Positions 18,110-26,848 of a stretch of 64,000 nucleotides of DNA are shown piece after piece. Below the pieces are notes generated by a model. The model was not told the origin of the DNA. It searched no databases and was given only the letters and a program-made list of their open reading frames with translations. Numbering within the stretch: position 1 is the first letter of the stretch; every line of letters starts with the position of its first letter. Origin of the DNA: Conchiformibius steedae (GTDB lineage: Bacteria; Pseudomonadota; Gammaproteobacteria; Burkholderiales; Neisseriaceae); contig NZ_CP059563.1 in the NCBI RefSeq assembly GCF_014054725.1, positions 1,143,749-1,207,748 on the forward strand, in the 5' to 3' direction. Made by a program: the position numbers and the translations under genes.

Positions 18110-19627
18110 ATGGCAAAACAATATTATATCGGCATTATGTCTGGCACCAGCATGGACGGCGCAGATGCGGTACTGGTGCAGATGGACGGTATGCGCTGGT
18201 GTGGCGTACACGCCCACACCTTTGAAGCCTATCCGAATGATTTAAAACAGCGTTTGCTGGATTTGCAAAACAGCGGAGAACACGAACTGCATCGCAGCCG
18301 CGTTTTGGCGCGGGAATTGGCATTGCTGTATGCACGAGTGGCAGAAAAGCTGTTGTGCGAAAACGGTTTGCATCCGCAGCAGATTCGCGCTTTGGGTTGC
18401 CACGGTCAGACTGTGCGCCATGCCCCCGAACACGGTTACAGCGTGCAGTTGGCGGATTGGGCGTTGGTGGCGCAGTTGAGCGGCATCGATACGGTGGGCG
18501 ATTTACGCAGCGCAGATTTGGCGGCAGGCGGACAGGGTGCGCCTTTGGTGCCTGCGTTTCATCACGCCCTGTTTGCGGCGGAACGCACCCGCGTATTATT
18601 GAATATCGGCGGTATTGCCAACATCAGCATCATTGCGCCCGATGCCGCGCCTTTTGGTTTTGATACGGGTGCAGGCAATATGCTCGCCGATGCGTGGACG
18701 CAGCATATTTGGGGCGAACCGTACGACCGCAACGGCGAAAAAGCCAAGCAAGGCAAGCTGTTGCCCGAATTATTGCAAGCCTTGTGCGCCCATCCTTATT
18801 TTGGACAAGCTGCGCCCAAAAGCACGGGGCGCGAACTGTTTTCTCTAGCGTGGCTGCAAAGCCATTTGCACGGCAACGAAAATCCGTTTGACGTATTGCA
18901 CACGCTGTTGCACTTTACCGCACAAACCGTTACCGATGCGGTGTGCCGTTACGCGCCCGATGCCGAAGCGGTGTATGCCTGCGGCGGCGGGGTGGAAAAC
19001 AGTGAATTGATGCGCCTGTTGGCAGCGGCATTGTCGGCACGGGGAATCGCCTTGCACCGTACTGATGTGTTGCAACTGCTGCCGCAGCAGATGGAAGCCG
19101 CCGCTTTTGCGTGGCTGGCAGCGTGCCATTGCCAAGGCGTGGCGATTGATTTAACCCGTGCCACGGGTGCGCGTGCGCCCGCGCTGTTGGGTGCGATGTA
19201 TCCTGTTGTCAAAAAAGTAGAAGTAAGCATGTCTGAACCTTCCCAAACCCCTGAACAAGCCGTTAGTGAATTCAAAAGCAGCGGCGGCATCGCGCGGATT
19301 GCGGGTGCGTGGCAGTATTCCAAAGACGGTTTGGCGGCAGCGTTCCGCCATGAAGCGGCGTTCCGTCAATTATTGGCATTACACAGTGTGTTGTTTGTGG
19401 CGGTGTGGTGCTTTGATTTTGACACGCCCGTGCGCATGCTGCTGATTGCCGCATCGTTTGTGTCTTTGGCGGTGGAATTGCTGAATACTGCTATTGAAGC
19501 GGTGGTGGATTATATTTCTTTAGAAAAACACCCCTTGGCAAAACGCGCCAAAGACGCAGGTTCTGCCGCGCAATTGCTGGCAACCACTATGGTGGCATTA
19601 TTGTGGCTGATGGCATGGTGGGCTTAA
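18110..19627 (+). CDS. anmK-dgkA: Fusion of anhydro-N-acetylmuramic acid kinase and diacylglycerol kinase
   Basis: One uninterrupted 505-residue frame holds two enzymes. Residues 1 to about 370 are AnmK, which phosphorylates and opens 1,6-anhydro-MurNAc in cell-wall recycling: GIMSGTSMDGADAV at the start, LNIGGIANIS, and CGGGVEN near 290. Residues 374-505 match DgkA, a three-helix membrane kinase that recycles diacylglycerol: ELLNTAIEAVVDYIS with the catalytic glutamate region, and helices on both sides. The joint is at 19211-19229, where AnmK runs through an A6 tract into an in-frame ATG (Met374) that resembles an ordinary DgkA start. With five A's, AnmK would end at the TAG at 19218-19220. 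So this is a true fusion, or a recent or sequencing one-base change. thiD overlaps the 3' end. Confidence 0.85.
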   Translation: MAKQYYIGIMSGTSMDGADAVLVQMDGMRWCGVHAHTFEAYPNDLKQRLLDLQNSGEHELHRSRVLARELALLYARVAEKLLCENGLHPQQIRALGCHGQTVRHAPEHGYSVQLADWALVAQLSGIDTVGDLRSADLAAGGQGAPLVPAFHHALFAAERTRVLLNIGGIANISIIAPDAAPFGFDTGAGNMLADAWTQHIWGEPYDRNGEKAKQGKLLPELLQALCAHPYFGQAAPKSTGRELFSLAWLQSHLHGNENPFDVLHTLLHFTAQTVTDAVCRYAPDAEAVYACGGGVENSELMRLLAAALSARGIALHRTDVLQLLPQQMEAAAFAWLAACHCQGVAIDLTRATGARAPALLGAMYPVVKKVEVSMSEPSQTPEQAVSEFKSSGGIARIAGAWQYSKDGLAAAFRHEAAFRQLLALHSVLFVAVWCFDFDTPVRMLLIAASFVSLAVELLNTAIEAVVDYISLEKHPLAKRAKDAGSAAQLLATTMVALLWLMAWWA

Positions 19628-20418
19628 ATCCGCCGCAGGCACTCACGGTTGCGGGTTCGGACAGCGGCGGTGGGGCAGGTATTCAGGCTGATTTGAAAAC
19701 TTTTCAAATGCGCGGCGTGTTTGGCACCAGCGCAATTACCGCTTTAACCGCGCAAAACAGCTTGGGTGTACACGCCGTTTATCCCGTTGATGCAGCGTTT
19801 GTTACCGCGCAAATCGATGCCGTGGCAGCTGATTTTGCCATTCGTGCCGTCAAAATCGGTATGCTGGCTTCGGCACAGATTATTGAAGCGGTTGCCGATG
19901 CTTTGGCACAACACGACATGGGGCAGGTGGTGCTTGACCCCGTGATGAAAGCCAAAGACGGTGTGTCGCTGCTGGACGATTCTGCCCGTGCCGTGCTGTT
20001 GGCACGGCTGCTGCCGCAAACCGATGTGTTTACCCCCAATCTGCCCGAAACCGAAGCCCTATGCGGTATTCGGGTGGAAAACGCAGACCACGCCCACCGC
20101 GCCGCCGCATTTTTTCAAGAAAAAGGTGCAAAAAATGTTGTCATCAAAGGCGGACACGCCAATACAGATGAATGTTGCGACTGGATATTTTTGGCAGACG
20201 GCAGCCGTTTCAGCCTAACACGCCCGCGTGTCGCCACCCGCCACAGCCACGGCACAGGTTGCACTTTCGCTGCCTGTATCGCCGCAGAGTTGGCAAAAGG
20301 ACAAAGCGTGGCAGCAGCTGTCCGTATTGCCAAAAACGGCGTTTACCGCGCCCTCGCCGAAACTTTAGGCATCGGGGCAGGGCAAGGACCGTTAAACCAT
20401 TGGGTATTGCAGGATTAG
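19615..20418 (+). CDS. thiD: Hydroxymethylpyrimidine/phosphomethylpyrimidine kinase
   Basis: ThiD phosphorylates HMP twice to HMP-PP for thiamine synthesis. The 267-residue protein begins MVGLNPPQALTVAGSDSGGG, the family N-terminus, and contains DPVMKAKDG and the anion-hole GTGCTFAA near the C-terminus. ATG 19615 lies within the last codons of dgkA, so translation is probably coupled. A GTG at 19603 is an alternative start. No TPP riboswitch can fit between the overlapping genes. thiE follows after 9 bases. Confidence 0.95.
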   Translation: MVGLNPPQALTVAGSDSGGGAGIQADLKTFQMRGVFGTSAITALTAQNSLGVHAVYPVDAAFVTAQIDAVAADFAIRAVKIGMLASAQIIEAVADALAQHDMGQVVLDPVMKAKDGVSLLDDSARAVLLARLLPQTDVFTPNLPETEALCGIRVENADHAHRAAAFFQEKGAKNVVIKGGHANTDECCDWIFLADGSRFSLTRPRVATRHSHGTGCTFAACIAAELAKGQSVAAAVRIAKNGVYRALAETLGIGAGQGPLNHWVLQD

Positions 20419-20427
20419 GAAAAATTC

Positions 20428-21078
20428 ATGTTTTCACGAGAGATTTTGAATTTGTATTTTGTGGCGGGTACGCAGGATTGCCGCCATTTGTCGGGTAGTC
20501 CCGAACAAAACCTATTGAGTGTGTTGGAAACGGCATTGCAAAACGGCATCAGCTGTTACCAATTGCGCGAAAAAGGGCAACACGCTTTGCAGGACGAAGC
20601 CCGTATTCGCCGTTTGGCGGGCGCGTGTCGTGAATTGTGCCACCGTTATGCCGTGCCGTTTGTGTTGAATAACGATGTACACGCTGCGTTGGCGTGGGGC
20701 GCAGACGGGGTGCATATCGGTCAGCAGGATATGCCTTTGCAGGAAGCGGCGGCATTGTGTCGCGGCAAAATTTTCTTGGGAATTTCCAATAATTCGTTTG
20801 CCAATGCCCAAAGCAGTTTTCATGCTGCTTGTGCCGATTATTTGGCAGTCGGACCGATTTTCCCCACCCAATCCAAACCCGATGCCAAAGCGCCTGTGGG
20901 CGTGGCTTTGGTGGAGCAGGTACGCGCTGCAGGCATCAATGCGCCTGTGGTGGCGATTGGCGGAATTAAAGCCGATACCGCGTCGCTGCTGCGCCGTGCG
21001 GGGGCAGACGGTATTGCGGTGATTTCCGCCATTGCAGCGGCAGACGATGTGGCACTTGCCGTGCGGCAGCTTTTATAA
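20428..21078 (+). CDS. thiE: Thiamine-phosphate synthase
   Basis: ThiE joins HMP-PP and the thiazole phosphate to thiamine phosphate. The 216 residues show YQLREKG for substrate binding, LNNDVHAALAWGADGVHIGQ, the GISNN diphosphate loop, GPIFPTQSKPDA and AIGGI. A TAGGAAAAATTC ribosome-binding site precedes ATG 20428. The gene directly follows thiD, as expected for an HMP-salvage/coupling pair, and ends before a terminator. The thiazole genes are not in the window. Confidence 0.95.
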   Translation: MFSREILNLYFVAGTQDCRHLSGSPEQNLLSVLETALQNGISCYQLREKGQHALQDEARIRRLAGACRELCHRYAVPFVLNNDVHAALAWGADGVHIGQQDMPLQEAAALCRGKIFLGISNNSFANAQSSFHAACADYLAVGPIFPTQSKPDAKAPVGVALVEQVRAAGINAPVVAIGGIKADTASLLRRAGADGIAVISAIAAADDVALAVRQLL

Positions 21079-21104
21079 AACAATTGGATAAATCAGATTG
21101 CATC

Positions 21105-21146
21105 ATGCGCCATTCCAGCATAACAGGAAAGGCGCATTATTTTTTG
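21105..21146 (+). terminator. Terminator after thiE
   Basis: ATGCGCC and GGCGCAT enclose an inner TTCC/GGAA pair, followed by TATTTTTTG. Confidence 0.85.
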
Positions 21147-21191
21147 TTTGCCGCTGCAAAATGAAACGCTATAATCAAGTTTTTATTTGTG

Positions 21192-21650
21192 ATGCAGGCG
21201 CACGGCGTGGGCAAAATTTGGAAACAACCCGTATCGGTGCTGGTGCTGTTGCACGATGGCGCAGGACAGGCATTGATGCTGGAACGTGCCGACCGTGCGG
21301 GTTTTTGGCAATCGGTAACGGGCAGCGTGGAAGCGGGCGAAACCCCGTTTGAAGCCGCTTTGCGCGAAACCGCCGAAGAAACGGGCATTGTGCTGACAGC
21401 AGCGCAGTTGCGCGATTGGCAGTATGCCACCGAATACGAAATTTATCCGCATTGGCGGCATCGTTATGCCCCCGGTGTGACCCGTAATACCGAACATTGG
21501 TTTTCTGCCCGCATTCCCCGCCAAAGTGCTGTCGTATTAAGTGAGCATACCGCATTGCGCTGGCTGAATTTGCGTGAAGCAGCAGCTTTGGCATTTTCGC
21601 CGTCTAACCGGCAAGCCCTGTTGTGTTTGGCGGACGAAAAGTCGTTTTGA
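21192..21650 (+). CDS. nudB: Nudix hydrolase, probable dihydroneopterin triphosphate diphosphatase
   Basis: The 152-residue protein has a complete Nudix box (GSVEAGETPFEAAL followed by RETAEETGI). The surroundings WKQPVSVLVLLHD, GFWQSVTGSVE and the TEHWFS segment fit NudB, which removes pyrophosphate from dihydroneopterin triphosphate in folate synthesis. The start is uncertain. ATG 21192 has no Shine-Dalgarno sequence and lies only 17 bases after a TATAAT at 21170, so the message may be almost leaderless; GTG 21207 is an alternative. A different Nudix substrate cannot be excluded. Confidence 0.8.
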   Translation: MQAHGVGKIWKQPVSVLVLLHDGAGQALMLERADRAGFWQSVTGSVEAGETPFEAALRETAEETGIVLTAAQLRDWQYATEYEIYPHWRHRYAPGVTRNTEHWFSARIPRQSAVVLSEHTALRWLNLREAAALAFSPSNRQALLCLADEKSF

Positions 21651-21659
21651 TAGGAAGTT

Positions 21660-22235
21660 ATGGTTTTACAGAGCGTTATTCCTTTTGCACATGCTTTGGT
21701 TCAACAGCGTGTGCGTGCTGGCGATTTGGTGGTGGACGGCACCATGGGCAACGGCTACGATACCTTAATGCTTGCCCGTTGTGTGGGCGATGAAGGGCGC
21801 GTGTTTGCCTTTGATATTCAAAGTGCCGCGCTGACTGCTACCGCCGAGCGTCTGCATCAGGCAGGTGTGCGCCACCGTGCCGAGCTGATTCAAACCGGAC
21901 ACGAACACATGGCACATCATGTGCCTGCGGGCATACGCGCCGCCGTGTTTAATTTTGGTTATCTGCCAGGGGGCGACAAAAACATCACCACCCGCGCCGA
22001 CACCAGCTTGGCGGCGGTCAGTGCCGCATTGTCGCTGCTGGCGGAAGGCGGTTTGCTGGTTGCGGTACTCTATCCCGGACACGATGCAGGCAAAACCGAA
22101 GCCGATTTGCTCAACCGCTATGCCAAAACCCTGCCTTTTCCCATGTTTAACGTTTTATATTACGGATTTACCAACCGTAACGGCTATCCCCCGTTTTTGT
22201 TGGCAATTGAAAAAAACAGCGCCGATGCGCCCTAG
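21660..22235 (+). CDS. Class I SAM methyltransferase, YtqB/MnmM-like
   Basis: The 191-residue protein has the rRNA-methylase-like fold of the YtqB family: DGTMGNGYDTLMLAR as SAM motif I, FAFDIQ, and NFGYLPGGDKNI as the catalytic-region signature. YtqB of Bacillus subtilis is the tRNA methyltransferase MnmM that makes mnm5s2U34. By analogy this protein may modify wobble uridines. Many Gram-negatives use MnmC for that step, so the assignment is inference. AGGAAGTT is a good ribosome-binding site, 9 bases after the Nudix gene; SirB2 follows after 9 bases. Confidence 0.75.
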   Translation: MVLQSVIPFAHALVQQRVRAGDLVVDGTMGNGYDTLMLARCVGDEGRVFAFDIQSAALTATAERLHQAGVRHRAELIQTGHEHMAHHVPAGIRAAVFNFGYLPGGDKNITTRADTSLAAVSAALSLLAEGGLLVAVLYPGHDAGKTEADLLNRYAKTLPFPMFNVLYYGFTNRNGYPPFLLAIEKNSADAP

Positions 22236-22244
22236 GAACACCCG

Positions 22245-22619
22245 ATGCAAGCTGCTTACCTGCCGTTTAAACACAGCCATATCTTATTGGTGTGTATTAG
22301 TATTATCTTGTTTAACCTGCGTTTTTGGTTAAGATTTTCCCGCCCGCAGCAAGCCTTGCCGCGTGTCTTAAAAATTGTTCCCCACATCAACGATACCCTG
22401 CTGCTGCTCACAGGGCTTGCCCTGCTGCATTTGGGCAAGTGGCAAATTTTCGGCGCAGCTTCGTGGCTGGGCTTCAAGCTGGTGCTGGTGTGTGCCTATA
22501 TCGGTGGCGGATTCGTTTGTTTGAAAAGCGAACCGCGCAGCCGTCGTGCCGTGTTTGCCTATGGCGCGTGCCTGCTGGTGATTGCCGCCGTGGTGTGGCT
22601 GGCGCGGGTTAAGCCCTGA
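22245..22619 (+). CDS. SirB2-family membrane protein
   Basis: The 124-residue protein has four hydrophobic segments and fits the SirB2 (invasion gene expression up-regulator) family: FKHSHILLVCISIILFNLRFWL near the start, PHINDTLLLLTGLAL in the middle and a KLVLVCAYI helix. The family function is not established. AGGAACACCCG precedes the ATG and the gene sits between the MnmM-like gene and nadK in one plus-strand run. Confidence 0.8.
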   Translation: MQAAYLPFKHSHILLVCISIILFNLRFWLRFSRPQQALPRVLKIVPHINDTLLLLTGLALLHLGKWQIFGAASWLGFKLVLVCAYIGGGFVCLKSEPRSRRAVFAYGACLLVIAAVVWLARVKP

Positions 22620-22647
22620 TATGCCCCTGTTTCTTGGAAATGCAGCC

Positions 22648-23535
22648 ATGATTCCCTTCAACCGCATCGGCATTGTTACCCGCCCCGACACGCCCGCCAT
22701 TGCCCCCGATGTGCGCGAATTGGTGCAATTTCTGCACGGGCGTGGCGCACAGGTTTTAATGGAAGCCGAATGTGCCTGTCAATTGTTGGACGAGCCTTCC
22801 CGCAGCCATTGCCAGCTATACGATGATGGCGAAGATTGGGGACGTTTGTGCAACCTGATAGTGGTTTTGGGGGGCGATGGCACATTTTTATCTGCGGCGC
22901 GTAAAGTTGCGCCCTACCGTGTGCCTGTGGTGGGTGTAAACTTGGGGACTTTAGGCTTTTTGGCGCAAGTGCCGCGCGAACAGATGTTAGAAGAATTGGC
23001 GCGTATCCTTTCTGGTCAATACCTTACCGAAAATTGCATTTTGCTTCAGGCAGATGTGCGCCGCAACGGTGAAGAAATCTACCGCAACCTTGCTTTGAAC
23101 GATGTGGTGTTGTCGCGTGGTTCGGCAGGGAAAATGATTGAGTTTGAAGTATTTATCAACGAACAATTTGTTTATACCCAGCGTTCGGACGGACTGATTG
23201 TGTCCACGCCCACAGGTTCTACCGCTTACGCACTGGCAGCGGGCGGCGCGATTTTGCAAGCAGGGCTGAACGCCTTTACCCTTGTACCTGTTTGTCCGCA
23301 ATCGCTGACCAACCGTCCGATTGTGATTTCCGACACCGCCCAAATTGATATTTTGGTCACCAAAGCCGATGATGCGCGGGTGCATTACGATGGGCAGTCG
23401 TTTACCGACATCCGCAGCATGGACAGCATTTCCCTGCGCCGCTATCATCATGCCGTGAAAGTCATCAATCCCGTGAATTATCAGTATTACCGCACCTTGC
23501 GCCAAAAACTGCATTGGGGCGAGCAGCTGGTGTGA
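22648..23535 (+). CDS. nadK: NAD kinase
   Basis: NadK makes NADP from NAD and ATP in the cytoplasm. The 295-residue protein has VVLGGDGTFLSAAR (GGDG motif), GVNLGTLGFLAQVP, the NDVVLSRG region, SDGLIVSTPTGSTAYALAAGG and the C-terminal VHYDGQS. The ATG at 22648 gives the typical MIPFNRIGIVTRP; GGAAATGCAGCC is the ribosome-binding site. A longer frame reaching back into the SirB2 gene has no support. Confidence 0.96.
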   Translation: MIPFNRIGIVTRPDTPAIAPDVRELVQFLHGRGAQVLMEAECACQLLDEPSRSHCQLYDDGEDWGRLCNLIVVLGGDGTFLSAARKVAPYRVPVVGVNLGTLGFLAQVPREQMLEELARILSGQYLTENCILLQADVRRNGEEIYRNLALNDVVLSRGSAGKMIEFEVFINEQFVYTQRSDGLIVSTPTGSTAYALAAGGAILQAGLNAFTLVPVCPQSLTNRPIVISDTAQIDILVTKADDARVHYDGQSFTDIRSMDSISLRRYHHAVKVINPVNYQYYRTLRQKLHWGEQLV

Positions 23536-23588
23536 GCGCAAACCGTTATATTATAACATTTACAAAACTTTACAATTTAAATCATGTA

Positions 23589-23604
23589 AATAATAATTAT
23601 TATT
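23589..23604. promoter_or_regulatory. AT-rich 16-base palindrome upstream of the M23 peptidase gene
   Basis: AATAATAATTATTATT is a perfect palindrome in the 220-base AT-rich gap after nadK. It resembles half-site patterns of a Fur box (GATAAT repeats), but AT-rich DNA gives such words by chance. Confidence 0.25.
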
Positions 23605-23755
23605 CTATAACAAAAGTTTGATTTGGCTAAATGCGCCGTTTAATCGGGCAAAAAATGTATTTTTCCGTAAAAACTGAAGCAAAACAACTCCAAAAGCTGT
23701 TAAGATGCACGGCTGTTTTCCCCTAATTTCCCTACAACAACCCAAAACAATCAAA

Positions 23756-25054
23756 ATGGCAATGAAAAAAACGAATTTTCCTTGGCGTTTTTCCGTCATT
23801 GCGGCACTGTTCGTGTCGGGCATTACCGGTGCAACGGTGGGCAAACCCCAGCCGTCTGCACCCCGAGAACAATATAAAATTGAACGTGTGGTGCAGGAAC
23901 TGCCCATGCCTGCCGTGGTAGGCACCAGCAAAACAGGCACCAGCTACTGGTATGACGAAGAAGTGCAAACAGGCGACAATTTAAGCCTGATTCTGACCCG
24001 TTTGGGTGTGACTGAAAACAGCATTCAAAACTTTCTGAAAAACAGCCCTGTAGACACCAAAATGCTGCAATTGCGTGCAGGGCAGATTATTTCGGCGCGG
24101 GTGGATTCCGTGGGCGAAGTAACCGATGTGCAGTTTTTTAACGACGACGACAACGGCGAACGCAATTTGGTTGCCATTGAAAAAATCAACGGCAAATGGC
24201 AGCTGCATGTGGGCGAGGTAGATACCGAAACCATGCCTTCCTTGCGTTCGGTGGTGGTCAGTACCTCTGCGACAGGTGCATTATCACGCGCAGGCGTACC
24301 AGTGGAAATCCGCACGTCTTTGCGCGAAATCTTTAGCGATAAATTTGATTTAAATGATTTGAAAGCAGGCGACAGCATCCGTGTATTGTATGAAAGCCTG
24401 TATTTCCGCGGTCAGGAAATCGCCACAGGTAATATTTTGGCGGCGGAAGTCAGTACGGGTGGGCGCACGTATCACGGTTATTATTTTGAGCATGGCGATT
24501 CGGGCGGTAATTTTTATGACGAAAAAGGCGAAGCCCTGAAAAAAGGCTTTGACGGTCAGCCGATTGAGTTTTTCAGCCGTATTTCCTCGCCCTATGGTAT
24601 TCGTCTGCACCCCGTATTAAAAACCATTAAAATGCACACGGGTATTGACTATGCTGCGCCCACAGGCACGAAAATTCTCGCGCCCAGTGATGGTGTGGTG
24701 AGTTTCCGTGGTTGGAAAGGCGGTTATGGCAATACGGTGATGGTAACGCATGCTGATGGCATGGAAACGCTGTACGCCCACATGAGTGCATTTGTGAGTG
24801 GTGTAGATGTGGGTACGCGCGTGAGTGCGGGTGATGTGATTGGTTTGGTGGGGAGTACGGGACGTTCTACGGGTCCGCACTTGCATTATGAAGTACGCAT
24901 CAACGGACAGCACGTCAATCCTGCTACGGTGGCATTGCCTACGCCCAAGCTGAAAGCGGAAGATTTGGCGGCGTTGAAAAAATACCAGAAAAAAACCGAT
25001 GAAACATTGGCAGCGGTACGCGGCTTGCCGGTAATGGTGTCGCAAAAAGACTAA
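23756..25054 (+). CDS. M23 peptidoglycan endopeptidase (OapA/NMB0315-like)
   Basis: The 432-residue protein has an N-terminal signal or anchor (about residues 10-28), an OapA/LysM-like region (YDEEVQTGDNLSLILTRLGV, read in pieces, near 65-90) and a C-terminal LytM/M23 zinc peptidase domain. Zinc ligands are visible as HTGIDYA (HxxxD) and HLHYEV (HxH). The domain order and length match the meningococcal peptidase NMB0315 as I know it, which cleaves peptide crosslinks in the periplasm. ATG 23756 (or 23762) gives the signal sequence; an in-frame ATG at 23705 would put 17 unrelated residues in front. Confidence 0.9.
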   Translation: MAMKKTNFPWRFSVIAALFVSGITGATVGKPQPSAPREQYKIERVVQELPMPAVVGTSKTGTSYWYDEEVQTGDNLSLILTRLGVTENSIQNFLKNSPVDTKMLQLRAGQIISARVDSVGEVTDVQFFNDDDNGERNLVAIEKINGKWQLHVGEVDTETMPSLRSVVVSTSATGALSRAGVPVEIRTSLREIFSDKFDLNDLKAGDSIRVLYESLYFRGQEIATGNILAAEVSTGGRTYHGYYFEHGDSGGNFYDEKGEALKKGFDGQPIEFFSRISSPYGIRLHPVLKTIKMHTGIDYAAPTGTKILAPSDGVVSFRGWKGGYGNTVMVTHADGMETLYAHMSAFVSGVDVGTRVSAGDVIGLVGSTGRSTGPHLHYEVRINGQHVNPATVALPTPKLKAEDLAALKKYQKKTDETLAAVRGLPVMVSQKD

Positions 25055-25069
25055 TAAAATCATGTTGGA

Positions 25070-25102
25070 ACACCCCGATTGAATTGTATTCAATCGGGGT
25101 GT
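25070..25102. terminator. Convergent hairpin between the M23 gene and hpf
   Basis: A perfect 15-base-pair stem (ACACCCCGATTGAAT with its complement) around the loop TGT lies between convergent genes. Neither side has a strong T-run. Confidence 0.65.
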
Positions 25103-25121
25103 ATTAATCAGTCAAACAGGT

Positions 25122-25415
25122 TTAACGCACGTTGTGGCTTTTTTCTTTGTGCTGCAATACGGCGCGGTCAATTTTATCCATCAACACATCAATGGCAGCC
25201 TGCATTTCGCTTTCCACTGCTTCAACGTGCAGGTCTTTTCCAGCCAAATGCAGATGGGCGGCGGCTTTGTGCTGGTGTTTGTCGGACGACAGGGTAAAAT
25301 TGACACTGATGATGCTGCCGCTGCTGTGGCGGTTTACCCGTTCCAGCTTGGTGGTGATGCGTTCGCGCAGCGCGTCGCTGACATCAATGTTTAAGCCGTT
25401 AATGTGCAGGTTCAT
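25122..25415 (-). CDS. hpf: Ribosome hibernation promoting factor, short form
   Basis: The 97-residue protein is a short HPF (RaiA/YfiA family), which binds the decoding centre and helps form idle 100S ribosomes. MNLHINGLNIDVSDALRERI is the usual N-terminus and the beta-alpha-beta fold can be followed through HLHLAGKDLHVEAVESEMQ. There is no long C-terminal dimerisation domain. AAGGAG precedes the ATG. It follows rpoN by 69 bases, as in Escherichia coli. Confidence 0.95.
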   Translation of the reverse strand: MNLHINGLNIDVSDALRERITTKLERVNRHSSGSIISVNFTLSSDKHQHKAAAHLHLAGKDLHVEAVESEMQAAIDVLMDKIDRAVLQHKEKSHNVR

Positions 25416-25484
25416 GGTTTCACTCCTTGTTGAGTGTTGGCAGAAAATATGCCCATTGGCATACACGAAAGTTTAATCAAATGT

Positions 25485-26840
25485 TTACACGCGGCGGCGT
25501 CCGGCAGACGGAATATGCAGCAAATCGCGGTATTTTGCTACGGTGCGGCGGGAAATATTGATGCCCTGTTGTTGCAACAGCTTCATTAGGTCGTTGTCGC
25601 TATAGGGTTTGTGTTTATTTTCGCTGTCGATAATCTGTACCAATAAGGCTTTAATCACGCTTTGGCTGATGCCTTCTTCGTCTTCGCCGGTCACGGCGGT
25701 TTGGGTAAAGAAGTATCGTAAGGGAAATACGCCGCGCGGGCAAGACAAATATTTTTGATTAACAGCGCGGGAAATGGTGCTTTCTGCCAATTCCAAATGT
25801 TGGGCGCAGTCTTTAATCAGCATCGGCACGAGTCCGATTTCGCCAAAATCAAAAAAATCCTGTTGCTTTTCGACAATATAATCGGCAATCCGCATCACGG
25901 TGGATTTACGCTGACTGAGCATATCCAGTTTTTGGCGGGCTTCCGCAGCTTTTTCTTTCCATACACTATCTACCGAATCGGCTTCCTGTAAGGCTTGCAT
26001 CAGTTCGCTGTTGATTTTGACGCGGGGCCAAGTGGTTTCGTTGCTGACGGCATACCAGCCTTGGTCGTTGGCTTTAATCAAGACTTCGGGTTGAACATAG
26101 GCGGTGGGGGTGTCGGTGGTGAAGCCGTAGGCGGGAAAGGGGTTAAGGCTGCTAATCATTTCCAAGGCGGACTTGATGGTGTCGGCATCAAACTCGGGCA
26201 GGTGTTTTGCCAAATGGGTGCAGTTTTGGTGAACGCCGTGTTTGAGGCGTTCCAAATGTTTGCCAACAATCTGCACGGCACAACGCCGTGCGGGGGAAGC
26301 GGGCAGGCGCGAAAGCTGGTGCAGCAGCGATTCACTTAAATTGCCGGTGGCAATACCGGGTGGGTCAAAGGTTTGCAGTTGCTCAAGGGCATTTTCTAAA
26401 TCGCTTTCGCTGAGCATCCATTCCAGCGGGGTGTTTTCAACAATTTCTTCAAGGCTTTCGGTTAGATAGCCGTTTTCGTCTAAAAAATCAATTAAGATGT
26501 GGACGTGCGCGGCTTCCAGTTTGCCTAGCGGGTGTTCGCAAACCTGTGCGTGCAAATAGCTGTACAGGTTGTCTTCTTTGGCGATGTTTTCCCATGCGTT
26601 TTCGGCATCGTCGCCGCCAAGCTGCGATACGCGTTGCCCGACTGCGGCAGACAGGCGTGTGGGCTCAAGGGGGATATCCGGCTCGTCGGCGCGTTCGAGC
26701 AGGGGATTGTCGGCCAACCAATCTTCTACTTCACGCTCCAATTCCTGCCCGGACATCTGTAATACCCGCAAAGAATGCTGCAAACCCTGACTGAGCTGTT
26801 GGGTTTGCTTTAGCTTGAGGTGTAGGTGGTTTGCACTCAT
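25485..26840 (-). CDS. rpoN: RNA polymerase sigma-54 factor, intact
   Basis: RpoN directs RNA polymerase to -24/-12 promoters and needs an AAA+ activator. The 451-residue protein is complete. The N-terminal glutamine-rich activator-interacting region is LKLKQTQQLSQGLQHSLRVLQMS (read in pieces), the core-binding region follows, a helix-turn-helix lies around ELAESTISRAVNQKY, and the RpoN box is SRRTVAKYRDLL near the C-terminus. It lies between lptB and hpf, the conserved location. Pathogenic Neisseria have only an rpoN-like remnant, so an intact gene here is informative. No activator gene is in the window. Confidence 0.96.
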   Translation of the reverse strand: MSANHLHLKLKQTQQLSQGLQHSLRVLQMSGQELEREVEDWLADNPLLERADEPDIPLEPTRLSAAVGQRVSQLGGDDAENAWENIAKEDNLYSYLHAQVCEHPLGKLEAAHVHILIDFLDENGYLTESLEEIVENTPLEWMLSESDLENALEQLQTFDPPGIATGNLSESLLHQLSRLPASPARRCAVQIVGKHLERLKHGVHQNCTHLAKHLPEFDADTIKSALEMISSLNPFPAYGFTTDTPTAYVQPEVLIKANDQGWYAVSNETTWPRVKINSELMQALQEADSVDSVWKEKAAEARQKLDMLSQRKSTVMRIADYIVEKQQDFFDFGEIGLVPMLIKDCAQHLELAESTISRAVNQKYLSCPRGVFPLRYFFTQTAVTGEDEEGISQSVIKALLVQIIDSENKHKPYSDNDLMKLLQQQGINISRRTVAKYRDLLHIPSAGRRRV

Positions 26841-26848
26841 AAGTGTTT

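Noticed and set aside
19590..19615. TPP riboswitch before thiD-thiE
   Set aside because: thiD overlaps dgkA, so there is no leader.
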